The notes beneath the pieces are model-generated. The model was given only the letters and a program-made list of their open reading frames with translations, searched no databases and was not told where the DNA came from. A stretch of 22,865 nucleotides of DNA from Fimenecus sp964557975 (GTDB lineage: Bacteria > Bacillota > Clostridia > Oscillospirales > Acutalibacteraceae), in contig CAZLCG010000030.1 of assembly GCA_964557975.1 (NCBI GenBank), positions 1-22,865 of the forward strand. Direction: 5' to 3'. Below, piece after piece: positions 1 to 8,136 of the stretch (position 1 is its first letter; every line of letters starts with the position of its first letter). A program made the position numbers and the translations under genes.

Positions 1-135
1 TTCTCATGGTAATTGCCATCTTTTCGTACTGTTGCATTTACTTTGAGAATTTACGAAAATTTTTTTCGTTATCCGATTAGGTACAATATATTGTGTTTTA
101 TTTCACAGAATCCTCAATTTAATAATTATAACTTA

Positions 136-164
136 TTTACTTTTAAGATTTAATGTGCTAAAAT
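136..164 (+). promoter_or_regulatory. Candidate sigma-A promoter for yerC
   Basis: TTTACT (136-141) and TAAAAT (159-164) are separated by exactly 17 bp, about 50 bp before the yerC start. The surrounding sequence is AT-rich and has no competing gene. Upstream, positions 1-135 hold no convincing gene, only a small AT-rich hairpin (53-59 pairing with 63-69). Inferred from the motif only. Confidence 0.5.
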
Positions 165-214
165 GCTTTTATATAAATAAATTTATTTTTCAAAATCCCG
201 AACGGAGGTTTTTT

Positions 215-514
215 ATGAATAACGATAAGCTCAGAAACAGCAATATGGATTTTCTTTTCGACTGCGTCCTTTCGCTTAAAAACATTGACGAGTGCTACGA
301 TTTTTTTGAGGACCTTTGCACCGTTACCGAGCTTCAGTCCATTTCGCAGAGAATTGTAGTTGCGAAAATGCTCTCCGAAAAGAGAGTATACAGCGACATA
401 GTTAAAGAAACCGGCGCTTCCACCGCCACAATAAGCAGGGTCAACCGTTCGCTCCAATTCGGCTGCAACGGTTATGAAAAGATTTTTGAGCGCGTCTGCG
501 AAAATAAAAGCTGA
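215..514 (+). CDS. yerC: YerC/YecD-family TrpR-like DNA-binding protein
   Basis: A 99-residue protein of the TrpR-related YerC/YecD family, widespread in Firmicutes and not well characterised. It is presumably a cytoplasmic DNA-binding protein. The sequence shows the family blocks: an N-terminal helix ending SLKNIDECYDFFEDLCTV, then SISQRIVVAKML and the helix-turn-helix stretch ETGASTATISRVNR (about residues 64-77). I chose the ATG at 215 because CGGAGG lies directly upstream. An in-frame ATG at 155 has no ribosome binding site and lies inside the promoter. The gene stops one base before the next start, so it is probably translated together with the methyltransferase and Hsp33 genes. Family assignment is firm; the regulated targets are unknown. 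Confidence 0.93.
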   Translation: MNNDKLRNSNMDFLFDCVLSLKNIDECYDFFEDLCTVTELQSISQRIVVAKMLSEKRVYSDIVKETGASTATISRVNRSLQFGCNGYEKIFERVCENKS

Positions 515-515
515 T

Positions 516-1265
516 ATGAGCTATAATTTCTTTTCAAGGTTTTACGATACCCTGACCGAAAATGTCGAATACTTCCGCCGCGCAGGTTTTTTCTGCTCTC
601 TGTTATCCGAAAACGGAATTGACGGAGGGCTTTTGCTTGACCTTGCATGCGGAACGGGCAGTCTTTCGGTTGAATTTGCAAAAAAAGGCTTTTCGGTCAT
701 CGGCGTTGATATTTCGGAGGATATGCTCTCGGTAGCGCAGAAAAAGGCATACGAAGCAAAGCAGGATATTCTGTTTTTAAAGCAGGATATGCGCTCGCTC
801 GATTTATTCGGCACAATAAACTGCGCCGTGTGCGCTCTCGACAGCCTTAACCATCTTGAAAGCATAGAGGATGTTGAACAGACCTTTAAAAGAGTTTCTC
901 TGTTTTTAGAGGACGGCGGGCTGTTCGTCTTTGATATGAATACCCTTTACAAGCACCGTGAAATACTGAAAAACAATTCTTTTATTTACGACTGCGGCGA
1001 CGTATTCTGCGTCTGGCAGAATACCCTAACGGATGATAACGCGACAGTAGAAATAAATCTCGACTTTTTTGCGAAAAACGGGGATTCCTCATACTCGCGC
1101 TTTTGCGAGAGCTTCCGCGAAAAGGCGTATGAAACCGACGCTGTGACCTCCGCGCTGGAAAAAGCGGATTTCAGCGTTATCGGTATATTAAACGGCTTAA
1201 CTCATGACGCTCCCGACGAGAAATCCGAGAGAGTTGTTTTTGTTGCAAGGAGAAATAACAGATGA
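516..1265 (+). CDS. Class I SAM-dependent methyltransferase
   Basis: A 249-residue Rossmann-fold methyltransferase. Motif I, LDLACGTG, is at residues 41-48. The acidic end of strand 2, which contacts the SAM ribose, is in VIGVDISEDML (Asp65). A motif-III-like CALDSLNHL follows. No substrate-recognition domain is evident, so the methyl acceptor cannot be named. I chose the ATG at 516 over one at 474 because the protein then begins MSYNFFSRFYD, a common N-terminus in this group. It also sits one base after the yerC stop, whereas 474 would overlap yerC by 40 bases. There is no strong ribosome binding site, which fits translational coupling. The stop overlaps the start of hslO (ATGA). Fold class is certain, specific function unknown. 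Confidence 0.9.
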   Translation: MSYNFFSRFYDTLTENVEYFRRAGFFCSLLSENGIDGGLLLDLACGTGSLSVEFAKKGFSVIGVDISEDMLSVAQKKAYEAKQDILFLKQDMRSLDLFGTINCAVCALDSLNHLESIEDVEQTFKRVSLFLEDGGLFVFDMNTLYKHREILKNNSFIYDCGDVFCVWQNTLTDDNATVEINLDFFAKNGDSSYSRFCESFREKAYETDAVTSALEKADFSVIGILNGLTHDAPDEKSERVVFVARRNNR

Positions 1266-2131
1266 ACAATCTTGTCAGGATGATTTCAGACGACGGTTCG
1301 CTTTCGGTAATCGCCGTTGACAGCACAAACATAACAACCGAAATGCGCCGCATTCACAGCACCTCAAAGGTCTGCTCGGCGGCTTTGGGCAGGCTTTTAA
1401 CGGCTTCGTCGCTTATGGGCAGTATGCTTAAAGGAAAGCTTGACAGCATAACGGTCAGAATTGACGGCAACGGACCATGCGGAGCGGTACTCGGCGTTTC
1501 CGACAGCTCGGGCAACGTAAAAGGCTGTATCGGCAACGCAAATGTCTCTCTGCCTTTAAACGGTAAAGGAAAGCTTGACGTCAAAGGCGCCGTCGGTACA
1601 GACGGCTCTTTAACCGTAATTAAGGATTTGGGGCTTAAAGAGCCGTATATCGGTCAGGTGCCGATTGTTTCGGGTGAAATCGCCGAGGATATAACCTCAT
1701 ATTTCGCGGTAAGCGAACAAACGCCGACGGTATGCGCCTTGGGCGTTCTCGTTGACCCCGATACCGAAAATATAATCTGCTCGGGCGGATTTTTAATTCA
1801 GCTTTTGCCCTGTGCCCTTGACAGCACAGCGGAGCTTGTCGAAAAGGATATAGAACGGATAAAGCCCGTAACGACGATGCTCTTTAACAAAATGACGCCC
1901 GAGGAGATCTGCCGCGCGGTTTTGCCGTCGTTTACCCTTGAAAAGCTTGACGAAGCAAAGGTTTGCTACCGCTGCACCTGTTCTGAGGAAAGGGTCAGAA
2001 AGGCTTTGATTTCCACAGGCAAGGCGGGGCTCTCCGAAATGGCGCAGGATGAGGTCACCGAGGTCGTCTGCAATTTTTGCAATAAAAAATACCGCTTTTC
2101 AAGAGAACAAATATTGTCTTTTATGAAATAA
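1262..2131 (+). CDS. hslO: Redox-regulated chaperone Hsp33
   Basis: A 289-residue cytoplasmic chaperone of the Hsp33 family. It holds unfolding proteins during oxidative stress, after release of zinc and disulfide formation. The N-terminal substrate-binding domain is complete (about residues 1-230). The C-terminal redox switch has all four zinc cysteines: Cys238 and Cys240 in RCTCSEERV, then Cys270 and Cys273 in VVCNFCNKKY. Length matches the family (about 290). Its ATG overlaps the TGA of the preceding methyltransferase gene (ATGA), a sign of co-translation. Three functionally unrelated genes are thus joined in one transcript. A redox role together with the methyltransferase is possible but not shown by the sequence. 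Confidence 0.97.
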   Translation: MNNLVRMISDDGSLSVIAVDSTNITTEMRRIHSTSKVCSAALGRLLTASSLMGSMLKGKLDSITVRIDGNGPCGAVLGVSDSSGNVKGCIGNANVSLPLNGKGKLDVKGAVGTDGSLTVIKDLGLKEPYIGQVPIVSGEIAEDITSYFAVSEQTPTVCALGVLVDPDTENIICSGGFLIQLLPCALDSTAELVEKDIERIKPVTTMLFNKMTPEEICRAVLPSFTLEKLDEAKVCYRCTCSEERVRKALISTGKAGLSEMAQDEVTEVVCNFCNKKYRFSREQILSFMK

Positions 2132-2181
2132 TGCGGCTTGCTTTTGCCGAAAAAAATCAATCCGCAGGCTGAAATTCGATG

Positions 2182-2210
2182 TTGATATAACTCCCGATAA
2201 GTGTTAAAAT
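2182..2210 (+). promoter_or_regulatory. Candidate sigma-A promoter for metG-tatD
   Basis: TTGATA (2182-2187) and TAAAAT (2205-2210) with a 17-bp spacer give near-consensus spacing, 35 bp before the metG start. The leader is too short for a T-box riboswitch, so that common control of aminoacyl-tRNA synthetase genes is absent here. Motif-based inference. Confidence 0.65.
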
Positions 2211-2244
2211 ATATTGACAAATTTCAAAGGAAGGAAGTAATAAA

Positions 2245-4197
2245 ATGAGCGATAAGGGAAAGTTTTACATCACAACAGCTATCGCCTACACATCAAGAAA
2301 GCCTCACATCGGCAATTCATACGAAATTGTCCTGACCGACGCTATTGCGAGGTATAAACGAATGTTGGGTTACGATGTGTTCTTCCTGACGGGTACAGAC
2401 GAGCATGGTCAGAAAATTGAAGAATATGCCCGTGACGCGGGCGTTTCACCGAAGGAATACGTTGATAAGGTTTCGGGCGAAATCCGCGAAATCTGCGATA
2501 TGCTTAACACCACCTACAATAAATTTATCAGAACGACCGACGATTATCACGAAAAGGCAGTTCAGAAAATATTTAAAAAGCTTTATGACCAAGGCGATAT
2601 TTACAAAAGCGAATACGAGGGTATGTACTGCACCCCCTGCGAGAGCTTTTGGACCGAAAGCCAGCTCGACGAAAACGGATGCTGTCCCGACTGCCACAGA
2701 GAGGTTAAAAAGGCAAAGGAGGAAGCATATTTTCTGCGCCTTTCAAAATACCAAAAGCAGCTTGAGGAATACATCGAATCAAACGACGGTTTTATTTATC
2801 CCGAAGCGCGCAAAAAAGAAATGCTCAACAATTTCATAAAGCCGGGGCTTCAGGATCTGTGCGTTTCAAGAACGTCCTTTAAATGGGGCATACCCGTAAC
2901 CTTTGATGACAAGCACGTTATTTATGTATGGATCGACGCGCTCTCAAACTATATTACCGCTCTCGGCTACGACCCGGACGGCAGCTCGGATCTGTATAAA
3001 AAATACTGGCCCGCCGACGTTCACATTATCGGCAAGGATATAGTCCGCTTCCACACCATTTATTGGCCCATTATGCTTATGGCGCTCGGCGAACCGCTTC
3101 CGAAGCAGGTTTACGGTCACCCGTGGCTCTTGTTCGGTGAGGATAAGATGTCAAAATCCAAGGGCAACGTTATCTATGCGGAGGATCTTGTTAAAATTTT
3201 CGGCGTTGACGCGGTAAGATATTATCTGCTTTGCGAAATGCCTCACGCCTCCGACGGCTCAATCACCTACGAATCATTGATTGAAAGGTATAATTCCGAC
3301 CTCGCCAACACCATAGGCAACCTTGTAAACCGTACCGTTACAATGCAGAACAAGTATTTTGACGGCGTCGTTCAGCCGAACGATACCGCCGAGGAGCTTG
3401 ACGGTGAAATTAAAGAGCTTGCGAAGAATACTCTTTCAGAGGTTGATAGGTGCTTTAACGAATATAAGATTTCCGATTCGATAGAGTGCATTTTAACTCT
3501 CGCGAGAAGGCTTAATAAATATATTGACGAAACCGCGCCGTGGATTCTTGCAAAGGATGAGGAGAAGAAGCCGAGGCTCGGCACGGTGCTGTACAATCTG
3601 CTGGAGGGCATACGTTACCTTGCGGTGCTTCTGTCCCCGTATATGCCCGACACTTCGGAGGAAATTTTCCGTCAGCTTAATACCGACGAAACCTCTTATG
3701 CCTCTCTTTCGGTGTTCGGCGGGCTTAAAGTCGGTTCAAAGGTCGGCGCTCCCGCTCCGCTTTTTTCAAGGATTGACAGTGAAAAGCTCATAGCCGAGCT
3801 TATTGAAAAACAGAAAGAACAGCAAAAGGAGGAAAAAGCCGCTATTCCCGTTGACTTGTCGGGCGTTGCGCAGATAGGAATCGGGGACTTCCAAAAGGTT
3901 GAGCTTCGCGCCGCGGAGGTTAAGGCGTGCGAACGCGTAAAAAGGGCTAAAAAGCTTCTTAAATTAACGCTTGACGACGGTACGGGAACAGACAGAACCG
4001 TTGCAAGCGGAATTGCCGAATGGTATGCTCCCGAGGAGCTTGTAGGCAAAAAGGTTATAGTGGTTGCGAACCTCAAGCCCGCCGTGCTTTGCGGAGTTGA
4101 AAGTCAGGGTATGATTCTCGCTTCGGACGTATCGGAGGATGACGTTAAGGTCATTTTCTTAGACGGTTCAATCCCCAACGGCTCAAAGATAAGATAA
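2245..4197 (+). CDS. metG: Methionyl-tRNA synthetase
   Basis: A 650-residue class I aminoacyl-tRNA synthetase that charges tRNA-Met, needed for both initiation and elongation. The ATP-binding HIGH motif appears as HIGN at residues 21-24 and KMSKS is at 301-305. A four-cysteine zinc knuckle in the connective domain (Cys129, Cys132, Cys147, Cys150) marks the zinc-containing form. The anticodon-binding helical bundle spans about residues 335-500. A C-terminal EMAPII/Arc1p-type tRNA-binding OB domain (about 548-650, from IGIGDFQKVELRAAEV to the end) is fused on, as in Bacillus subtilis MetG. The start is supported by AAGGAAGGAAG upstream. The stop lies four bases before tatD, so the two form an operon, a very common pairing. 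Confidence 0.98.
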   Translation: MSDKGKFYITTAIAYTSRKPHIGNSYEIVLTDAIARYKRMLGYDVFFLTGTDEHGQKIEEYARDAGVSPKEYVDKVSGEIREICDMLNTTYNKFIRTTDDYHEKAVQKIFKKLYDQGDIYKSEYEGMYCTPCESFWTESQLDENGCCPDCHREVKKAKEEAYFLRLSKYQKQLEEYIESNDGFIYPEARKKEMLNNFIKPGLQDLCVSRTSFKWGIPVTFDDKHVIYVWIDALSNYITALGYDPDGSSDLYKKYWPADVHIIGKDIVRFHTIYWPIMLMALGEPLPKQVYGHPWLLFGEDKMSKSKGNVIYAEDLVKIFGVDAVRYYLLCEMPHASDGSITYESLIERYNSDLANTIGNLVNRTVTMQNKYFDGVVQPNDTAEELDGEIKELAKNTLSEVDRCFNEYKISDSIECILTLARRLNKYIDETAPWILAKDEEKKPRLGTVLYNLLEGIRYLAVLLSPYMPDTSEEIFRQLNTDETSYASLSVFGGLKVGSKVGAPAPLFSRIDSEKLIAELIEKQKEQQKEEKAAIPVDLSGVAQIGIGDFQKVELRAAEVKACERVKRAKKLLKLTLDDGTGTDRTVASGIAEWYAPEELVGKKVIVVANLKPAVLCGVESQGMILASDVSEDDVKVIFLDGSIPNGSKIR

Positions 4198-4201
4198 GAT
4201 A

Positions 4202-4969
4202 ATGTACCGTAATATATTTGACTCACACGCTCATTATGACGACGAACAGTTTGCCGACGACCTCGGCGGGCTGTTGTCGTCTTTTCCTTCGGGCGGAATT
4301 ACGGGCGTAATTTCGTGCGGAGTAAACACCGAAACGTCCGAATTTAATATAAAGCTTTCCGAAAAATACGGCTTTATTTACGCCGCGGTCGGCTTTCACG
4401 GGCTTAACACCGCCGACGTACCCGATAATTACACAGAGGTTCTCGAACGGCTTGTAAACAACAAAAAGGTCGTTGCCGTGGGTGAAATAGGTCTCGATTA
4501 CCACTACGAAAAGGAAACAAGGGACAAACAGATTAAGATATTCAGACAGCAGATTATTTTTGCAAACGAGCATAACCTGCCCGTTATAGTCCACGACAGA
4601 GAAGCGCATGAGGACGTATTAAATATACTAAAGGAATTGAAGCCCCGAGGCGTTGTCCATTGTTTTTCGGGCAGCGTCGAAACGGCAAAGGAAACGCTGA
4701 AAATCGGTATGTATATAGGGCTCGGCGGCGCTGTAACGTTTAAAAATGCGGTCAAACCCGTCGAGGTTGCCGCCTTTGTGCCCGAAGACAGGCTTTTAAT
4801 TGAAACCGACGCGCCCTATATGACGCCCGTGCCCTTCAGAGGAAAGCGCAATACCTCTCTTTTAATTCCCCATACGGCTCAAAGGATTGCAGAGATACGA
4901 GGCACTGACGCGCAGCATATTTTGGACGTCACCGCCCATAATGCAAGGGAATTGTTTAATATAAAATAA
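4202..4969 (+). CDS. tatD: TatD-family metal-dependent hydrolase (putative deoxyribonuclease)
   Basis: A 255-residue amidohydrolase-fold protein of the TatD/YcfH family, two-metal enzymes with reported 3'-5' exonuclease or DNase activity, thought to act in DNA repair or turnover in the cytoplasm. The metal ligands are all present: DSHAH (His9, His11), GEIGLDYH (Glu95), VIVHDR (His131), VVHCFSGS (His153) and IETDAPYM (Asp203). Length is typical. It begins four bases after metG and has no promoter of its own. Its ribosome binding site is weak (AAGATAAGATA), so expression probably depends on metG translation. It could equally be called ycfH. Confidence 0.95.
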   Translation: MYRNIFDSHAHYDDEQFADDLGGLLSSFPSGGITGVISCGVNTETSEFNIKLSEKYGFIYAAVGFHGLNTADVPDNYTEVLERLVNNKKVVAVGEIGLDYHYEKETRDKQIKIFRQQIIFANEHNLPVIVHDREAHEDVLNILKELKPRGVVHCFSGSVETAKETLKIGMYIGLGGAVTFKNAVKPVEVAAFVPEDRLLIETDAPYMTPVPFRGKRNTSLLIPHTAQRIAEIRGTDAQHILDVTAHNARELFNIK

Positions 4970-5011
4970 AGAAAATCTTTTTAAAACAAAACCTATATTT
5001 ATCATCATTTC

Positions 5012-5100
5012 GTAGGGGATGCTGTCCACAGCATCCCGATATTTATAAATCAATCCTTTTCTCTCCCAACCCGTAGGGACAGCCCTTGCGGCTGTCCGAC
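5012..5100 (+). repeat. Two GTAGGG-headed hairpin repeats
   Basis: Two short palindromes share the head CGTAGGG and lie in the same orientation. The first pairs 5016-5025 with 5028-5037 (10 bp, GGGATGCTGT). The second pairs 5077-5084 with 5090-5097 (8 bp, GGACAGCC). No long T-run follows either, so they are poor intrinsic terminators. Related GTAGGG sequences occur on the other strand near 19841-19851 and 20059-20076, which marks a dispersed repeat family. The rest of 4970-5295 is AT-rich with no supported gene. Confidence 0.65.
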
Positions 5101-5295
5101 AATCGACATACAGTAAAACTTTATTTTAATAACTTCCTTAATGATACGGCAAAATCAACAAAAAGATTTATACCACATTATTTAAAACGCCGAAATTTGG
5201 ATTTTTCAAAAAAATTTCTGTTTTTTGGTGTCCGAAATCGGATTTTATACGGATTATATATAATGAGAAATTATTAATTTGAGGTTCGTAAGAGA

Positions 5296-5859
5296 ATGTA
5301 CACTTTTAAAGCCCCTATCCTTTACATCCCTGCATTTGTTTTGCTTGTCATTTGGTTTATTTTTAAAATTTTTTCAAAAAAGAATAAATTGCCTGTCAGA
5401 AGATTGATCATAATTTCGCTTTTCTACTTATACATCATATTGGTATTCGGTGTTACCCTGTTCCCGATTGATAATTATCCTATGGAGTATCCCCCCGGTC
5501 ATAATTTTATTCGGTTTCATACAATAATTCAATTACTCAGCAACAAATCAATGTCAATCTCATTGAAGCAAATATTTGGGAATATTATAATGTTTATGCC
5601 GTTTGGATTCCTTGTTCCGTTTTTTTCTAAAACCAAAAAAATTGCTGTTGCATTTATCAGTTCGTTGTCATTTTCAATTGTAATTGAATTTTTACAGTTT
5701 CTGCTCGGAATTATTGTTGTCGGTTCTCAATACAGAAGCGTTGATATTGATGATGTAATATTGAATACAATCGGGGGCTTGATCGGTTTCTGTATCTTTG
5801 TTTTTACGCCTCACTTTATTAAGGATCCGTATTTGAAAACCGATGTTCCGAAAGAATAA
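5296..5859 (+). CDS. VanZ-like membrane protein
   Basis: A 187-residue integral membrane protein with about five hydrophobic segments (near residues 6-26, 37-56, 95-110, 115-143 and 154-172). The VanZ-family core is visible: NIIMFMPFGFLVP (96-108), EFLQF (131-135), then RSVDIDDVILNTIGGLIG (147-164). VanZ was named for low-level teicoplanin resistance, but most family members are uncharacterised, so resistance should not be assumed. The ribosome binding site is weak. The gene is clearly more AT-rich than its neighbours and sits alone between repeat hairpins and a terminator, which suggests later acquisition. It converges on the V-ATPase operon. Confidence 0.85.
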   Translation: MYTFKAPILYIPAFVLLVIWFIFKIFSKKNKLPVRRLIIISLFYLYIILVFGVTLFPIDNYPMEYPPGHNFIRFHTIIQLLSNKSMSISLKQIFGNIIMFMPFGFLVPFFSKTKKIAVAFISSLSFSIVIEFLQFLLGIIVVGSQYRSVDIDDVILNTIGGLIGFCIFVFTPHFIKDPYLKTDVPKE

Positions 5860-5884
5860 AATTTCCGTTAACATTCATCTGCGG

Positions 5885-5938
5885 CTTGCCGGTCGGCAAG
5901 AGTACCGAGCAGCGTATTTTGACGGCAAAGCCGAATAC
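5885..5938. repeat. Small hairpin cluster after the VanZ gene
   Basis: One hairpin pairs CTTGCC (5885-5890) with GGCAAG (5895-5900). A second, nested one pairs GTATT (5914-5918) with AATAC (5934-5938) and CGGC (5923-5926) with GCCG (5930-5933). Neither is followed by a T-run on the plus strand. They look like decayed intergenic repeats. No gene is supported in 5860-6046. Confidence 0.35.
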
Positions 5939-5958
5939 TAAAAAATTCAAAGTGCATT

Positions 5959-5997
5959 AAGAAACGGTGCAATCTCAAAAAGACTGCACCGTTTCTT
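5959..5997. terminator. Bidirectional intrinsic terminator between convergent genes
   Basis: A perfect 13-bp stem (AAGAAACGGTGCA, 5959-5971, pairing with 5985-5997) has a 13-nt loop. It lies between the VanZ gene and the last V-ATPase gene, which converge. The stem ends in T-rich sequence, TTTCTT on both strands, and on the minus strand a further T-run lies downstream near 5941-5946. It most likely ends both transcripts. Confidence 0.75.
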
Positions 5998-6046
5998 ACA
6001 TTATGTGACTTGTTTGTTGCCCCGTCCGTTACCGTTAAATTCTTTA

Positions 6047-6730
6047 TTAAACCTGCGCCGCCGCCTGTCTGTCGTGTTCAATGGCTTTTTGGCGAGCCTC
6101 CTCAAGCATCATATTTTTAACCTTCATAAGCCTTGTTGTCGAGCTTCTTTCGTTCTCGTCAAGCTTCATGGTAATATATTTGATGGTTTCCTCGTATCTC
6201 GGAATCATAACATGCTCGAGAGCGTTGACCCTTCTGCGCGTCTTTTCGATTTCGGCGGACATCAGCTGACACGATTTTTCAACCTCGGCAAGTCTCAGCA
6301 TAAGCGGCATAATGTCGGAAAGCGCCTTTACCGCGTCGTCAAGGTCGGCTGAGGTGAACGCAAAGCCGTAGGAATATATATCGTTTTCATCGGCAGTTCT
6401 GAACTGCGCGTCAAACTCCGGGAGCATTACGCTCATAACATTTTTCTCGCTGATTTCAAGACTCATTTCCTGAGCGGGCATCATAAGGGCTACGTCTAAG
6501 GAAGAATCGCTCATCACCGAGCGTGCGACCGCCATGTGCTTATTTGCCTCGGCAATTCCGTCCTCTACCCTTTTGCGAAGCTCCTTATTTTCACGCACAA
6601 GGTCAAGGAAACGGCGCATTAGCTCATCACGCTTGTCCTTGAGAAGCTTATGCCCTCTCTTTGCGGTGGTAAGCTTTCTTTTTAAATTTGTAAGCTCCAT
6701 TCTCGTGGGGTTTACGTTCATTACTGCCAT
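6047..6730 (-). CDS. atpD: V-type ATPase subunit D
   Basis: A 227-residue subunit of the V-type (V/A) ATPase central stalk. It rotates inside the A3B3 head and couples ATP hydrolysis to the membrane rotor (equivalent of NtpD). The N-terminus has the family block NPTRMELTNLKRKLTTAKRG, followed by long antiparallel coiled-coil helices and a glutamate/arginine-rich C-terminal helix. It is slightly longer than the usual ~210 residues, with an Ala/Gln-rich end. It starts 41 bases after the B gene with a modest AAGGG site, and is the last gene of the operon before the terminator. Confidence 0.95.
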   Translation of the reverse strand: MAVMNVNPTRMELTNLKRKLTTAKRGHKLLKDKRDELMRRFLDLVRENKELRKRVEDGIAEANKHMAVARSVMSDSSLDVALMMPAQEMSLEISEKNVMSVMLPEFDAQFRTADENDIYSYGFAFTSADLDDAVKALSDIMPLMLRLAEVEKSCQLMSAEIEKTRRRVNALEHVMIPRYEETIKYITMKLDENERSSTTRLMKVKNMMLEEARQKAIEHDRQAAAQV

Positions 6731-6771
6731 AGTATCAGCGCCCTTTTATGTGAATAGTCAAAAATTATCTA

Positions 6772-8136
6772 TCAATAATATTCATCGAGAAGCTCGTCGC
6801 TTACGCGCTTTAATTCGCTTCTCGGAAGAATCCTCAAAAGCTTCCAACCGATGTCAAGAGTTTCTTCAATCGTTCTGTCGGTATCAAAGCCCTGATTGAT
6901 ATATTCCTTTTCAAACTCGTCGGCAAATTCGGCGTACAGCTTATCCATATCGGTAAGTGCCGCCTCGCCGAGAACGACCATAAGCTCTTTCGCGTCCTTA
7001 CCTCTTGCGTAAGCCGAGAAAAGCTGATTCATCGTGTTCGAGTGGTCTTTTCTTGTCTTGCCCTCGCCTATACCCTTATCTTTAAGTCTTGAAAGGGACG
7101 GAAGTACGTCGATTGGCGGCATAATTCCGCGGCGGTACAAATCTCTTGAAAGAATGATCTGCCCCTCCGTGATATATCCCGTAAGGTCGGGAATCGGGTG
7201 GGTTTTGTCATCCTCGGGCATTGAAAGAATCGGTATCATAGTGATACTGCCCTGCTTGCCCTTCTGCCTGCCCGCGCGCTCGTAAATCGAAGCCAGATCC
7301 GTATACATATAGCCCGGATAGCCCCTGCGCCCCGGAACTTCCTTTCGCGCCGCAGATACCTCTCGCAGAGCGTCCGCGTAGTTTGTAATATCCGTAAGAA
7401 TAACAAGCACATGCATATCCTTGTCAAACGCAAGATATTCAGCCGCCGTAAGCGCCATCCTCGGCGTTGCAATTCTCTCAACAGCAGGGTCGTTGGCAAG
7501 GTTTGAGAACATTACCGTTCTGTCAATCGCGCCCGTTTCCTTGAAAGACTGAATAAAGAAGTTCGATTCCTCAAACGTAATACCCATAGCGGCAAAAACA
7601 ACGGCAAATTTTTCATCCTTGCCCCTTACCTTTGCCTGACGGGCAATCTGGGCGGCAAGCTGCGCGTGCGGAAGCCCCGAAGCCGAAAAAATAGGCAATT
7701 TCTGACCTCTTACAAGAGTGTTAAGCCCGTCGATTGCGGAAACGCCCGTCTGAATAAACTCCTGCGGATAGCTTCTTGCCGCGGGGTTCATAGGCAGACC
7801 GTTGATATTCATTCTCTTTTCGGGAATAATCTCGGGACCGCCGTCAATAGGACGCCCCAAGCCGTCAAAGACCCTGCCGAGCATATCCTCCGAAACGCCC
7901 AGTTCCATCATTCTTCCCAAGAAACGAACCTTGCTGTTTGAAAGGTTAATTCCTGTCGAGGCCTCAAACAGCTGAACGAGAGCGTCCGTGCCGTTGATTT
8001 CAAGCACCTTACAGCGTCTTGTTTCGCCGTTTGCAAGCTCTATTTCGCCAAGCTCGTCATATTTGACGTTTTCGACCTCTTTTACAAGCATAAGAGGACC
8101 TGCTACCTCTTCAACCGTTCTGTATTCCTTTGGCAT
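6772..8136 (-). CDS. atpB: V-type ATPase subunit B
   Basis: A 454-residue non-catalytic subunit of the A3B3 head, equivalent of NtpB. It starts MPKEYRTVEEVAGPLMLV (beta-barrel), followed by the nucleotide-binding-fold domain. The P-loop position is degenerate (FSASGLPHAQLAAQIARQ), as expected for a non-catalytic B subunit. Conserved blocks PGRRGYPGYMYTDLA and DLTGYITEGQI are present. Length is typical. GGAGGAG precedes the start. The ATG shares one base with the TGA of the A subunit gene (TGATG), so the two head subunits are translationally coupled, which fits their 3:3 stoichiometry. Confidence 0.98.
   Translation of the reverse strand: MPKEYRTVEEVAGPLMLVKEVENVKYDELGEIELANGETRRCKVLEINGTDALVQLFEASTGINLSNSKVRFLGRMMELGVSEDMLGRVFDGLGRPIDGGPEIIPEKRMNINGLPMNPAARSYPQEFIQTGVSAIDGLNTLVRGQKLPIFSASGLPHAQLAAQIARQAKVRGKDEKFAVVFAAMGITFEESNFFIQSFKETGAIDRTVMFSNLANDPAVERIATPRMALTAAEYLAFDKDMHVLVILTDITNYADALREVSAARKEVPGRRGYPGYMYTDLASIYERAGRQKGKQGSITMIPILSMPEDDKTHPIPDLTGYITEGQIILSRDLYRRGIMPPIDVLPSLSRLKDKGIGEGKTRKDHSNTMNQLFSAYARGKDAKELMVVLGEAALTDMDKLYAEFADEFEKEYINQGFDTDRTIEETLDIGWKLLRILPRSELKRVSDELLDEYY

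Noticed and set aside
2132..2170. A hairpin after hslO as a terminator
   Set aside because: The stem CGGC/GCCG is only four bases and is followed by A residues, not T, on the coding strand.
5086..5277. A 63-codon plus-strand ORF upstream of the VanZ gene
   Set aside because: Its start lies inside a GTAGGG hairpin repeat, it has no ribosome binding site and its composition is that of AT-rich noncoding DNA.
5296..5859. Calling the VanZ-like gene a glycopeptide resistance gene
   Set aside because: No vanA-type cluster is present and most VanZ-domain proteins have no shown resistance role.
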